Made by a program: the position numbers and the translations under genes. Positions 5,999 through 16,700 of a stretch of DNA of 58,070 nt are shown here, one piece after another. Below the pieces are notes generated by a model. It was not told where the DNA came from. It saw only the letters and a list, made by a program, of their open reading frames with translations, and ran no database searches. This stretch comes from a virus, in IMG/VR virus record IMGVR_UViG_3300021414_000003, positions 1-58,070 of that record. The stretch is one strand, 5' to 3'. The first letter of the stretch is position 1. Each line of letters begins with the position of its first letter.

Positions 5999-8900
5999 GT
6001 GAGATCCACGAAAATATCTTGCGAAACACCCTTGGTGGTGCCGTTGTCCGAAATGATGCAGGTAATGGTGACCGTCACCGAATCGCCAGCAACCGTATTT
6101 GCGTTCGCACGCACAGTGACGGCCGCTTGCGTTGCGCCGACCAGATTGAATTGCACCTGCGCCGGGGCATTCGTTATGGACCAGGAATACGACGGGTTGA
6201 CCGGATTTGAAATCGACGCGGTGTGCGTCCCGCAATACCCGTTCGTCACGTTGTGCGGAAGCTGGAACGTATTTCCAGGATTGGACGTAATTGAAACCGC
6301 GCGCCCGGCCAGTTGAAGCGTCGGATTGACGATCAGCAGTGGCGTGGACGATCCCGGGTCCATGATGATTTTGGATCCCGCCGAGTTGCCGATGCTCATG
6401 CGTGCGCTATGGCCGCTTCCTGCGCCCTCGATCCAGAAGCCGCTTCCCGTATCGAACGCGGTTTGACCACTGCTGATATCGCCGCCCACACTCAACTTCA
6501 GGTGCTTCGTTTCGATCGAACCCGGCGCCGTCGTGGAACCCTCGGTCATCAGGTCGAGGCGCAGACCGGTCACGGCCATGGCGTTGCTGGTTCCGCTGCC
6601 GCCTGCATTGATCTGCAGGAACACCGAACAGAACTTTGCTGCCGCAGGAATGGGTAGTCCGGCCACCTTCGCACCAAAGCCGCCATTCTTGTACGTGCGC
6701 CAAACGCCATCGCCCCCTGGGATGAAGTTTTGGACGAAGTGCGCGCCGAACTGATCGCTCCAGCTCGACGTGATAACCGCGCCTGCGCCGTCGTAGAAAT
6801 TCAGGCCGACACGCAGTGCACGATTGTTGCCCGACGAAGCCCAAGCGCTTACCGAGGCGTTGTAGGTGGCCGACGAGTCGATCGGGAAACGCTCACTGAC
6901 GGCATTGGCGTAATCAGCCGTACCTTGGACGTAGGTATTGGCAGGCGCCGCCCCGCCTGGCCCGGTGGCTGCGCTCATATTGTTGAGCGACCAGCCTGCA
7001 ATATCGGTGAAGTAGGGGTCGCGGTTGAGCGTCCCACCATCGCCCGTCGCAATGATATTGGACGCCTTTACAATCGTTCCCGTCAGGGTTCCGCCGAACG
7101 TCCCCGACATCGCCCATAGCTGCCCAGTATTCGACACGCGGAACGGCGCAGCGCCATAGGTGGCCGCACCAGCCCACTGGTTGCCGGCCGCATCTACGTG
7201 CATGCTTGTGGCACCCGAGCCGATATCTAGCGTACCGCCGATGATTGCAACGGAGCTAAATACGGCCGCGCCAGTGTTGGAGACGCGGTAAGGTGCACTG
7301 GCGAATGATCCGGCGCCAGCCCACTGGTTGCCGTTCGCGTCGACGTGCCAGCTCGTGGAGCCGCTGCCGATGTCCATGCTCCCGGACGTGATCGCGCCCA
7401 TGACACCGAGCGTGATCGCCGATAAGCTGGCGACTTTCAGCGATGACCAGTATGGGACTGACCAAGTGACGGTATCGTTGGCCGGGTTATAGATGCCGTC
7501 GACCTGGTACATGAACTCGCCCTGGGCGAGCGCCGGGACTCCTTTCGAATACATGCCCACGATGCCGCCGCTGTTCGACACTGGAACGCTCGTCCTGCCG
7601 GCCGTCGGCGCAGGGGGCGTGGTGGTGCTCGCCGTTGCCGAGGCGCAATAGGCCGTGACGTAGCTCGCTCCTTCAGCACCGGCAACGCTCGCCCCGGCGC
7701 GCGCTTTCGCGAGCGATAAGACGATCGGGATGATCACGCCACCATAAACTGCCTGCAGCGTGGCTGATGCCTGGTCGGCGCTCATCGCCGACACGGAGTA
7801 GACGCCTGCCGTTGTAATCCCGACGGTGCAGCCGGTTTGCGACGCGACCGAATAGGCGACCGCGGCGCCAGTTTTCTCGACCGTCCCTTCGTAGACCTTA
7901 AAAGTACCAAAAGCAGACGCGAACGAGCCGACTGTGCCCGCACTATTGGCCGCCAACGTCATCGACTGATTGGTAAGGAAGCCACCGATCGCCGACGCAC
8001 CATTGCTGCCGCCAGTGACCTGCAAGAGCGTCATCTCATCGGTGTAGACGGTACCCGCGATCGTGGTTTGCACGCGGAACACACGCGAGCCAGTGAAAGC
8101 GCCGGACGCCGCGGCGTACGTTGCCGCCGTGGCGCCTGCGATGTTTGTCCAAGCTGAACCCGTCCAATACTGCCATTGATTCGCGCTAGCGGCGCCACCG
8201 TAAGGAGTCGCCGTCAGCGTTATCGTAGTCGGAGCGAAAGCATCAGTTGACGTCGCGCGACTGAAAACCTGGCCGCCGGCTGTAGAAATATCGACATACA
8301 TTGCGGTACCGGCCGGACCTGTGGCACCAGCAGACCCGGCAACCGTGATCGATGCGCTCGACCAGTTAAATCCGGTCGACGAGACGGCAGCCGAGTCGAT
8401 GACGCGCACCGCGGCTTTCCACAGCGTGTAGCCCGGCGATGGCGAAACCCCGGGCGTCAGCGCCCAGCTAGCGGGAGCCGCGCCGAAAGCAAAGCTCGCC
8501 CAGGTGAGCGTGCCAGTACCCACTGGCCCCGCCGGGATTGTGGCCGCCCATTGGTAGACGGCGACCTCATACGACTGCAGGCCGCTCAAGCCATTCGCGC
8601 CGTTCTGCACGCCATCCTCAACGACCGCGCTTGTGTAGGCGACTGGCGACGTGGTGGCCGCGACAGCGGCCGACAGTGGGACCGCAGCTGCGAAGAGCCG
8701 CCACCCTGGCGTGCCTGGATTAGCCGCCGCTGGGTTTGCCCATCCATCCTGGCCAGTGTAGCCACTATTCGTCAGGGCCGCCCAGGTGAACGTGCTGACC
8801 CCGGTTGGCTTCGCGGGCGCGATCGGTGCCCATTGGAACAAGCGCGCGACTGCGGTTTTCAATCCATCAGCACCAGCTGCTCCGTCCCGGCTCTTGATGA

Positions 8901-11313
8901 GCTTGAGCGTGCGCGAGTACGTCCGGCCGAACGTCGTGATGCTCGCGGTTACCTCGGCTGACGATGCGGCCATATTGGCAAAGGTCAGTTGTGCAGTGGC
9001 GGCGGCCTTATTCGTCAGCGTGCCGCCAACGCAGGACCAGGTCACCGGGCCATCCAGTGCGATGAGGGTCGCAGAAAAGGTGATCACCCCAGGCGTGGTT
9101 TCGCCCGCCTGGTTGGTATGGAACGACGGAGCGTCCGAGGACAACAGGACGTCGGCGTTTTTCGAAACGCCATCCTTCGCGATCGCCACTGCTATCGACA
9201 GCGTCTCGATCGACGTGATACCGATCGAATTCACTGCCGCCATCTTCGCGGCATAGGTCCCGGGGAGCACGTCCTGCACGTCCAGCGTTGGATTCGGCTG
9301 GCGCGGAATGGCAACCCAGTTGTCATCGCCACGGCGGTATGCGCCCTCATATGCAACTGCACCCGGCACCGGTGCACAGCTGACCTGCAGCGCCAGCTTT
9401 TGCACGTCGGCGAGCGACACGGTATAGCCGACGAGGGTCACCGATGCCGGCGGCGCCTGACGGCTCACGTCGAGCGCCGTTTGCGTGCGAGGCGTGATGG
9501 CCGTGCCGTTTTCCACGAAATCGAACTTGCCCGGCTCGTGCTGGATTGCCGATATCGAAAACGTCAGCTCGTCCTTTTCCACGACGGACAGCACGCGGAA
9601 CAGCGGCGCGGACAACTCCGTGCTGTCCACCGACCATATCGATTGAGCCGCCGGCATGACCGACCAATCGGTGGCTACGGTGACAGAATCACCAGCCACG
9701 GCCGAGACGGCGCGGGTTTCGCTCTTGCCGGTAGGTAGGATGACGGTTAGGTTATCGCCTGCCTTGACCACCGGTGCCTTATCGAGCACCGCGGTGCGCC
9801 CGGTTGCCGAGCGAATACGCCCGCCAGCACGGCGGCCCATGCGTGAAGGATCGGAAATGCGCACGATCTGACCAGGCAGCGCGATTGCGCCGTCCAGGCC
9901 GACGTCGAACGTCAGCGCTTCGGTTTCCAGGCGCGAGGTGGCCAGCACCCAACGGCCAGCGCGCTGGGCTTGGGCTTGCGACGTGCAGCCGAAGGCTGTC
10001 AGCTCCGCCTGTTGGATTCCGTACCGCCGAACGCCCTCTTGGTCCTCGACATACTCGACCTTCGGCCTATAGAAATCCTCCGGGTCGTTCCAAGTAACAA
10101 GCGCCACGGTGTAGCGTGTCGCCTTACCACTTCCGGCGCGGGTAAATTTGGCGTCAATGACGTTGGCGGCGGTGTAGACGTAGACTGGGTCTGCCGGCAT
10201 GTCAGCGGACGCCATGATCGTACCACCACCCCAATACGAGATGCCGCGGAAAATCGACGCAATATCCTGCAGCACGGCATAGGCCGCCTTGCGGCTCTGT
10301 AGGTACAAATTGCAGGTAAATCGCGGCTCGGTGCCACCCCTTCCGTTCGGGACCATCTGGTCGCAGTACTGTGCGATGCGGTACAGGGACCACTTGTCCA
10401 GCTGGGCCGGCAGGATGCGGTCGCCTAGGCCATAGCGATCGTGCAGTACCAGGTCGCGGAACACCCACGCCGGATTGTTCGACCACGCCGGCTTGAACGT
10501 TCCATCCCACACGCCGCTGTACGTGCGCGTGATCGAGTTGTAATTGCTCGGCACCTGAATGATGCGACCTAGAAGGTCGTACGCCCGCATCGGCACGCTC
10601 TGGAACTGCTGCGCGTCTACCTGGATGCCGACGATTGCGGACATCGGATAGCGCAGCTTCGCATCGATGATCTCGGCGTAGCTGACGACGGTAGTCGTAT
10701 CGGCAATCGAGGAGGTGTTCGCGTTCGGGGTCAGGCGCGTCACGCGGATTTGCCACCCGGTGGTGGCGCGCGGCAGGTCAACCCGGGCCGAACGCTGGTA
10801 GGCAGACGTGGTCTTGCCGCTGAAGCTGTTTGAGATGACGACCTGGTAGGCGCCACCGTCCTTCGAAAGCTCAATCTGGTAGTCGATCTTATAGCCTAGA
10901 ATATCGCCGTTCGTGGTATCGGCCTTACTTAGGGCTGGCACGCCCAGGGTGATGCGGACGGCCGAAAGCTCGGTATTGCCGATCGCGCGAACCCAGGGAG
11001 CGCCCGACTTAAGTTCGACGCCCACCGAAATTTCATTCTCGACGTCCGCAAAGCCGGCAATATAGTCCTGGTCCTGCGTGCCGGTGCGGAAGTCGACGGC
11101 AATGCTCGCGAAATTGCGCGTGCCATCGGCGTTCTCCACGGGTGTCTGATTCAAGTATACCGATTCCATGCCTTTCGCCAGACCCAGAATTTCGCCTTCT
11201 GAGACAAGGTCAAGCACACGGGCGAACGACGTGTTGTGCAGGCTGTCCGTGGCCTCGTAATGCTTGTGCGACGAGCCACTCTTGCCGCTACCGTAGCCGA
11301 TAATGTCTGTCAT
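5995..11313 (-). CDS. J: Host-specificity tail tip protein J
   Basis: Central tail-tip protein that makes the baseplate hub and contacts the receptor. 1772 aa, longer than lambda J (1132). The N-terminal about 600 residues carry the conserved TipJ region (SHKHYEATDSLHNTSFARVLDLVSEGEI near the start). Ig/FN3-like modules follow; two related modules with QWAP/YQWA...TFTWA/TLTWA lie near 815-905 and 915-1005, and two near-identical modules with DIGSG...MHVDA.GNQWAGA lie near 1300-1370. The C-terminal beta-rich end probably determines host range. It overlaps I by ATGA. Confidence 0.95.
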   Translation of the reverse strand: MTDIIGYGSGKSGSSHKHYEATDSLHNTSFARVLDLVSEGEILGLAKGMESVYLNQTPVENADGTRNFASIAVDFRTGTQDQDYIAGFADVENEISVGVELKSGAPWVRAIGNTELSAVRITLGVPALSKADTTNGDILGYKIDYQIELSKDGGAYQVVISNSFSGKTTSAYQRSARVDLPRATTGWQIRVTRLTPNANTSSIADTTTVVSYAEIIDAKLRYPMSAIVGIQVDAQQFQSVPMRAYDLLGRIIQVPSNYNSITRTYSGVWDGTFKPAWSNNPAWVFRDLVLHDRYGLGDRILPAQLDKWSLYRIAQYCDQMVPNGRGGTEPRFTCNLYLQSRKAAYAVLQDIASIFRGISYWGGGTIMASADMPADPVYVYTAANVIDAKFTRAGSGKATRYTVALVTWNDPEDFYRPKVEYVEDQEGVRRYGIQQAELTAFGCTSQAQAQRAGRWVLATSRLETEALTFDVGLDGAIALPGQIVRISDPSRMGRRAGGRIRSATGRTAVLDKAPVVKAGDNLTVILPTGKSETRAVSAVAGDSVTVATDWSVMPAAQSIWSVDSTELSAPLFRVLSVVEKDELTFSISAIQHEPGKFDFVENGTAITPRTQTALDVSRQAPPASVTLVGYTVSLADVQKLALQVSCAPVPGAVAYEGAYRRGDDNWVAIPRQPNPTLDVQDVLPGTYAAKMAAVNSIGITSIETLSIAVAIAKDGVSKNADVLLSSDAPSFHTNQAGETTPGVITFSATLIALDGPVTWSCVGGTLTNKAAATAQLTFANMAASSAEVTASITTFGRTYSRTLKLIKSRDGAAGADGLKTAVARLFQWAPIAPAKPTGVSTFTWAALTNSGYTGQDGWANPAAANPGTPGWRLFAAAVPLSAAVAATTSPVAYTSAVVEDGVQNGANGLSGLQSYEVAVYQWAATIPAGPVGTGTLTWASFAFGAAPASWALTPGVSPSPGYTLWKAAVRVIDSAAVSSTGFNWSSASITVAGSAGATGPAGTAMYVDISTAGGQVFSRATSTDAFAPTTITLTATPYGGAASANQWQYWTGSAWTNIAGATAATYAAASGAFTGSRVFRVQTTIAGTVYTDEMTLLQVTGGSNGASAIGGFLTNQSMTLAANSAGTVGSFASAFGTFKVYEGTVEKTGAAVAYSVASQTGCTVGITTAGVYSVSAMSADQASATLQAVYGGVIIPIVLSLAKARAGASVAGAEGASYVTAYCASATASTTTPPAPTAGRTSVPVSNSGGIVGMYSKGVPALAQGEFMYQVDGIYNPANDTVTWSVPYWSSLKVASLSAITLGVMGAITSGSMDIGSGSTSWHVDANGNQWAGAGSFASAPYRVSNTGAAVFSSVAIIGGTLDIGSGATSMHVDAAGNQWAGAATYGAAPFRVSNTGQLWAMSGTFGGTLTGTIVKASNIIATGDGGTLNRDPYFTDIAGWSLNNMSAATGPGGAAPANTYVQGTADYANAVSERFPIDSSATYNASVSAWASSGNNRALRVGLNFYDGAGAVITSSWSDQFGAHFVQNFIPGGDGVWRTYKNGGFGAKVAGLPIPAAAKFCSVFLQINAGGSGTSNAMAVTGLRLDLMTEGSTTAPGSIETKHLKLSVGGDISSGQTAFDTGSGFWIEGAGSGHSARMSIGNSAGSKIIMDPGSSTPLLIVNPTLQLAGRAVSITSNPGNTFQLPHNVTNGYCGTHTASISNPVNPSYSWSITNAPAQVQFNLVGATQAAVTVRANANTVAGDSVTVTITCIISDNGTTKGVSQDIFVDLT

Positions 11314-11960
11314 TGAAGTTCCTGATACGGGTCGAGTACTTTAGGGATGCCGGGCCCGGTAAGCGGGGCTCCAACATAAGCCTGCTCCTGCGCCAAGATC
11401 CCGGCCGAGATCACGGCTGAGCCGACAATCATTCGGCCGTAGAGAAGTGGGACGGGATTGCCCTGAGCGGTGGTATTGACGGCGCCAGTGAAGTTGTAAG
11501 AAGCGCCGTTTTCGACCGACTCACCCGAAATCGACTGCGGTTGCGGCGAAAGCATCTGCACAACGCCGCCAAGGATCATCGACGCGCCAAACTTCATCAG
11601 CGGGACGCCGACCGCGCCAGCGCCAACGTAGGTCGCCACGGCGCCGACGACCACAAGTACAATTCCCACAATGGTCTGGAGCGCACCGGCCGCTTTCGCA
11701 CCCGCCAATACTGGAGCGATTCGAATATCTTGGCTGCCTCCCGAGAGTGTCAACTCTTCCCTGCCGATGTTCTGCTTACCCAGGAAGCATGCGTAATGCA
11801 CGCCCCGGTCTCGACTTGTCATCAGCTCTCGTTCGAAACCTGGCATCAGCACGCACAGCGCGCGAACCGCTTCGGCCGTACTCTCAACCGCCAGGCGGTG
11901 CACGCGGCCAAATTTTGCGCCCAGCTTGCCGTACAGGCGAATAGTGCGAAGGTTTTCCAT
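11310..11960 (-). CDS. I: Tail assembly protein I
   Basis: 216 aa from the ATG at 11960 with GGAG upstream; an in-frame 5' extension would run through a hairpin and is rejected. The N-terminus (RTIRLYGKLGAKFGR) and a central hydrophobic stretch (about 100-140) are typical of lambda gpI. It acts with K and J in tail-tip assembly and is not retained in large amounts in the virion. Its stop overlaps the J start. Confidence 0.9.
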   Translation of the reverse strand: MENLRTIRLYGKLGAKFGRVHRLAVESTAEAVRALCVLMPGFERELMTSRDRGVHYACFLGKQNIGREELTLSGGSQDIRIAPVLAGAKAAGALQTIVGIVLVVVGAVATYVGAGAVGVPLMKFGASMILGGVVQMLSPQPQSISGESVENGASYNFTGAVNTTAQGNPVPLLYGRMIVGSAVISAGILAQEQAYVGAPLTGPGIPKVLDPYQELQ

Positions 11961-11973
11961 AGGCTCCGGAAAT

Positions 11974-11997
11974 AAAAAAGCCCGCTCAAGGCGGGCT
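11974..11997 (-). terminator. Intra-operon hairpin with U tract before gene I
   Basis: Minus strand AGCCCGC-CTTGA-GCGGGCT followed by TTTTTT and TATTTC, 14 bases before the ATG of I and just after the K stop. Part of the repeated late-operon element. Confidence 0.65.
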
Positions 11998-11998
11998 G

Positions 11999-12739
11999 TC
12001 AGGCTTGCGGCTGGTGCCGCAGAATTGCGCGAGTGCACTCGCGGTACCACCCCCCATAGAGATCACGACTCGACAGCCGGCCGTGCATGTGGTGCAGCAT
12101 CAGTCCGTCGCCCAAGTAGACGCCAGCATGATTCGGAACGCCATTGCGGGCGCGAATCTGCATCAGGATGACGTCCCCTACCTCGGTGTCTACTCCCTCG
12201 GGCACTCGAACAAAGCCAGCTTTCGGGAAGCCTTCGGTGTATAGGTCGGAGCTGCCGTCGTTCCACCACTCGTCGGCGCGCGAGAACTGCGGCAGCGTAA
12301 CGCCGCGCTCCTGCGCATACCAGTCGACGATGAGCTGGTAACAGTCCAGCACGCCGTGGGAGAACTGGCGGCCCACCAGCGGCGCCTGATATCCAGACGG
12401 CTTGATCGTCTTCATCTCGCCGACCGTCGGCTTTCCGTCGACCAGGTCTACTCGTACGATGTGCCAAGGCAGTCCCGACGCCTCGCACGACACGAGGTCG
12501 GCCTGACTGGCCGCCGCCGGCGCGTCCGGATGAGAATGCACGACCGCCAGGATCTCGCCCAGCATCTCGGCATTCGCATAATCTTCGGCCGGCAGGACGA
12601 AGTGCTCGGTCCCCTGGGCTGCGTTTGTGCACGGCACGTACCGCTCGCGACCCTTGGCCACAGCGATCAGCCCGCATGCCTCACGCGGATATTCGGCCTG
12701 CGCATGCGCGCTAATCGCTGCAATGGTTTGTTTTTTCAT
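11999..12739 (-). CDS. K: Tail assembly protein K (JAB plus NlpC/P60)
   Basis: 246 aa starting MKKQTIAAI. The N-terminal JAB/Mov34 metalloprotease domain shows YPREACGLI and HSHPDAPAAASQAD (the H-x-H-x10-D metal site). The C-terminal NlpC/P60 domain has its Cys in HGVLDCYQL and its His in PNHAGVYLGD. In lambda-like phages this protein helps form the tail tip and may cut peptidoglycan on entry. No clear ribosome site; translation may be coupled to L, whose stop lies two bases upstream. Confidence 0.92.
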   Translation of the reverse strand: MKKQTIAAISAHAQAEYPREACGLIAVAKGRERYVPCTNAAQGTEHFVLPAEDYANAEMLGEILAVVHSHPDAPAAASQADLVSCEASGLPWHIVRVDLVDGKPTVGEMKTIKPSGYQAPLVGRQFSHGVLDCYQLIVDWYAQERGVTLPQFSRADEWWNDGSSDLYTEGFPKAGFVRVPEGVDTEVGDVILMQIRARNGVPNHAGVYLGDGLMLHHMHGRLSSRDLYGGWYRECTRAILRHQPQA

Positions 12740-12740
12740 G

Positions 12741-13430
12741 TCAGGCCTGGAGCAGAGCGGCAGCCGGGAAGCCACCGAAGTTGAGCACGCTGGTCGCGCC
12801 GAACCGCACCTTACACGAGCTCAACCTTTTCGAACACACATCGAGGGCCGAGTCCGTGACCGACTGGTCGTTGGCATTGAACTTCGCCGTACCGGCATAG
12901 CCGCAATACGCGCCCCGGTACTGCCAGGCGCACAGGTTCGCGATGATCTGGCGGCGCGGCAGCATCACCTCCTGGAAGTCGAGCGCACTTTTCAGCTCGA
13001 ACTCAACCACCTCATTCGTTTCGAACGTCTTCTGCTCGATGAACCAGACCTCCAGCGGGAATTCCTGGCTGGGGTCCGCGGTCGGATTGCCACCCGGGAA
13101 ATTGGAAGCGTCCAGATATTGCCTCAGCGTTACGTGCCGCGTCAGCTTGGCGCCGACCAGGTCGTCCAGCGTGATGCACAGCGCGGAGATCGACCCGTCG
13201 ACGTTACCGACCGAGAGCTTCGGTGCCGGCTGCTGCCCTTCGCTGGTCTTGGCGAAGCCCTCCGCTTCGATTGGCCAGGGCGTGTAGTCGTTGCCCTGCC
13301 AGCGGATCGTACCGGCCTGCTGGTATCCGTGGAACCGCAGGAGGCCGCCGTCGGCAATCGACGTGGCGTCCAGCTCATACAGGGCGACGCGCGCGCCAGG
13401 CTCGAGGCCTTGAATGTCGGCAGTGATCAT
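12741..13430 (-). CDS. L: Minor tail protein L (Fe-S)
   Basis: 229 aa. Four Cys in the C-terminal half (C167, C176, C199, C206) match the ligands known to hold a [4Fe-4S] cluster in lambda gpL. It joins the tail tip between M and the K/I/J complex. Order M-L-K-I-J is that of lambda. The start overlaps the M stop. Confidence 0.92.
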   Translation of the reverse strand: MITADIQGLEPGARVALYELDATSIADGGLLRFHGYQQAGTIRWQGNDYTPWPIEAEGFAKTSEGQQPAPKLSVGNVDGSISALCITLDDLVGAKLTRHVTLRQYLDASNFPGGNPTADPSQEFPLEVWFIEQKTFETNEVVEFELKSALDFQEVMLPRRQIIANLCAWQYRGAYCGYAGTAKFNANDQSVTDSALDVCSKRLSSCKVRFGATSVLNFGGFPAAALLQA

Positions 13431-13762
13431 GGCTGGAAGGACTCCTCAAAAGTGGCAGTCAACTGCCATACATCGCCGCCCATGTGCTTTGAATCGTAGG
13501 CCGCGCATTTGTAATACCCAGGCACCCCGAGCGGTGGCGTCCAGAAAAACGACTGCCACCCGCCGCGGGCATCGAGGAAGGCTTTGATTGCCGTGATCGT
13601 CGCGGCCTGGCCGGTGAACTGCAGCGGCCAGGACTGCGATTTGTTGTTGATGCCGTCGGCCGCCGTCTGCGTGTACCCGTCGCCGAACTGCGCCTTGAGC
13701 ACGCGGAAAGTACTCGTGCCGCTCGGCTTGGCGTCGTGCCTCCAACTGAAAGTCGTTGTCAT
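13427..13762 (-). CDS. M: Minor tail protein M
   Basis: 111 aa from the ATG overlapping the tape-measure stop (ATGA). Features of the family are TFSWRHDAKPSG, KAQFGDGYTQ and a FFWTPP segment. It links the tape measure/tail initiator to L. Confidence 0.9.
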   Translation of the reverse strand: MTTTFSWRHDAKPSGTSTFRVLKAQFGDGYTQTAADGINNKSQSWPLQFTGQAATITAIKAFLDARGGWQSFFWTPPLGVPGYYKCAAYDSKHMGGDVWQLTATFEESFQP

Positions 13763-16700
13763 CCTCGCCCCATTTTCATATTCCACAACAGGCCGCCCTG
13801 ACGGCTTTCTCGCATAATCACTTCCTTCGCTTTCGTCGAGATCATGTCCGCCAGCGCCCGGCCAGCGGTGCTCTGGTCGCCACTGGTCGTGCTCGTCGCG
13901 CCTCCGGCGGTCACCTGCACATTCGTCTGGATCGTGATCGGGGAGCCGCCTGCGCCGAGCATGTGGTTCGGTGTAATTGCGCCGCTCGATGAGGGCGTGA
14001 AGATTTCAGGCCCCTTCTCGCCGACCAGGTACGACAGCCCAGAATTGACCGGCCCGCCGGCGGCGCGGGCGCCGGACACGCCGAACGCCTGCATCAGCGA
14101 GGAAGTCCAGTCGCCGCCACTACCACCACTACCGATTGACCCCAGGATGGACGAGGCCACGCCACTCAGCGCCGACTTTGCCTGAATGCGCGCGAAATCA
14201 GCGATGATCGATGTCGCGAGGTCTCGGAAGTTCAGCTTGCCAGTGGTGACGAAGTTGGCGAATGCGTCCTCAGCGCTGCGCAGGCCATTCGACAGTGCGT
14301 CACCCACCATGCCACCGATGTTTTCCGCCTCTTCGCCGTATTGCTTGAGCGACGCGCGGAGGTTCACATAGGGGTCGCGCGACTTGGCGAAGCCGTCTCG
14401 CTCGGCGGCTGATCCGGCCCGGATCGATGCTGCCTGATCGCGGTAGATCTGGGCCAGTGCGCTGCCAGGCTGGATTGCCTCAAGCGCGGCCGCGGCCTCG
14501 TCCTTCAGCGACGCGATGTTCTCGACGCGCTGGCGGCGCAGCTCCGCCACTTCATTGCTGCTGAGGCCGATTTCCTCGTTATATTCCCTCTGCGCCTTCA
14601 GGTTTTCAGCCAGGCTTGCTCGTTCAGCCTGGGCCGCGACGATGCCCGATGTGTAAAGCTGGCTCGAATCATCTGCCCGCCGGCGCCGCGCCCCATCCAA
14701 CTCGAGATCGCGCTGCTCCTCACGGTTCCTGCGCTCCGCTTTGTTGATGTCGATCTGGCCCTCGAGGTCAGCCTGCTCTCTCTGGCTGTTGATCTTCGAG
14801 CGCACCAGACCCAACTGGTCTTGCAGCAGCTTCTTCTGGCGGTCGAGCGCGCCGATTTCGATCTGAGCCGTCTTGGCGATCGCATCGTCTTCCGAAATCG
14901 TGCCGACGGCGCGCTGCGCCTGTAGCCGGGCCAGGGCGCGCTGATCCAGCACGCTTTCGACTTCTGCGCGATTTCGCAGGGCTGTAATGCTGGTTTCAAT
15001 GCCGGACGTGTAGACGTCATTGTATTTCCGGCGCACCACGGTGAGGCGAGTCTGGATTTCCTCTTCGCTCAGTCCATTTGCCCGACCTTCGGTTTCGGCG
15101 GCGCCCAAGTCTCGCTTCAGCTGCTCCTGGCGCGTGAGCAAAATGTTCTGATCGGCCAGCCACCGCTTGCGCAACTCCTCGGCCTTCAGCGATTTCTCTT
15201 GAGCCTGGCCAGCGGCTTGCTCGTCTGCCATGCCGCCCTGGAGCACCACCCGACGCGCCTTCAGTTGTTCGATGTCCGCCTTCAGCTTCTGGGAGAAGTA
15301 AGAGTTGCCGTCATCGCCGTTAGCCGCGCGCTGCGATAGCCCAAGCTGCTTCGCGGCGATATCGCTGTCGATTTTGCCGATCTCTTCGTTCGGCGTATCC
15401 TTCCTGCCGATATCCAGGATGGCATCCCAGCCTTTTTTAGCCCATTCGGTGACGCCCATCCAGCCGCGCTTGAGCGTTCCCAGATTTTCCAGAACCTTCT
15501 TGTTTCGCTTTTCAAACTCATCAGCATAGGTGCTCTGCGCCAATGCTGCAGCTTCAGTCTGGCGACCTTCGTCTTGTAGCGCTTTCACTTGCGCATAAGT
15601 CGCCGCACTGACGAAGTGATACTTCTCGCCCAGCTTTTGCAGGGACTCTAGAGGGGCGTGGCGGAGATCGGCGAACTCAGCTGCAGTGTCCTGCACCGAT
15701 TTTCCAAGTACGCGCTCGACTTCTGCCGCTACTCCGGCGAAGCGCTCAAGGTTGGCAGATGAAATCGCGCCTGTGCTGACCAGCGCCTGAAGGGCCTCCG
15801 CCGCTGCCCCCTGGGTGCTCCTTGTCATCTCGGAAATGCCGCGGGCGGCATCCATCAGTTGATTGACAGACGTCCCGGCAGCGTTGCCGCTGAGAATAAT
15901 CGATTCGCCGAAGGCTCTGGCTTCGTGCGCTCCCTCGCTGTATGCATAGGCGAGAGTGCCAACGGCAGCGGCGGAGACGGTGATAGGATTGATCATCCCA
16001 ACCACAGCGCCACCGAGCGCCTTTGCAGCACCACCAACGCTGCCGAACATGTCGCGCAACTGGCCGCCCTGCTGGAGGAGCACAGTCAGCGGCGCTTGGC
16101 CGCCCTGCAGGCTGACGATGATGTCCGTCAACTGTGCTGGCGTCTGGCGCAGTGCCGCATTCAGGGCCGCGGCGGACATCTGCCCGTTCTGCAAGCCCTG
16201 GTCCGCGGCGCGCAACTGGTTGATGAACGGCTGCGCCCGGCTCGTGACGCCCATCTGGGCTGCCTGGAGCTCGAGCATTTCGACCCGGGTTTTCCCGATT
16301 GCGGCCGCCTGCTGCTCAAGGTTACGAATGAACGAATCTTTGCCGGCTTGCACCTGCTCGGCCTCGCGCTGTGCCTGTGCCGTTGCTTTGGCCGCGGCGG
16401 TTACCTGCTCCTGGGCTGTGCGCAGCGTATGCAGCTGCGCAATCAGTGGGTCGGCGGCGGTGGCCAGGCCCATCTGTGCAGCACGGTACCGCAGAGCTTC
16501 TTCCGTCGACAGCCCGAACAAGGCGATCTGTTCGCGCAGGCCTGCCAGGAAGGCATCCTTCCCGGCTTGGATGCGCAGGGCCTCGTGCTGCGCGCGCTCG
16601 GTCGCACGCGCTGCTTCCGTTACCTGGTCCTGCGCGGCGCGCATGTTCTGCAGCTGGAGAATGAGGGCCGACGATTCTTGAGCGGCGCCGGCCTGCGCGG

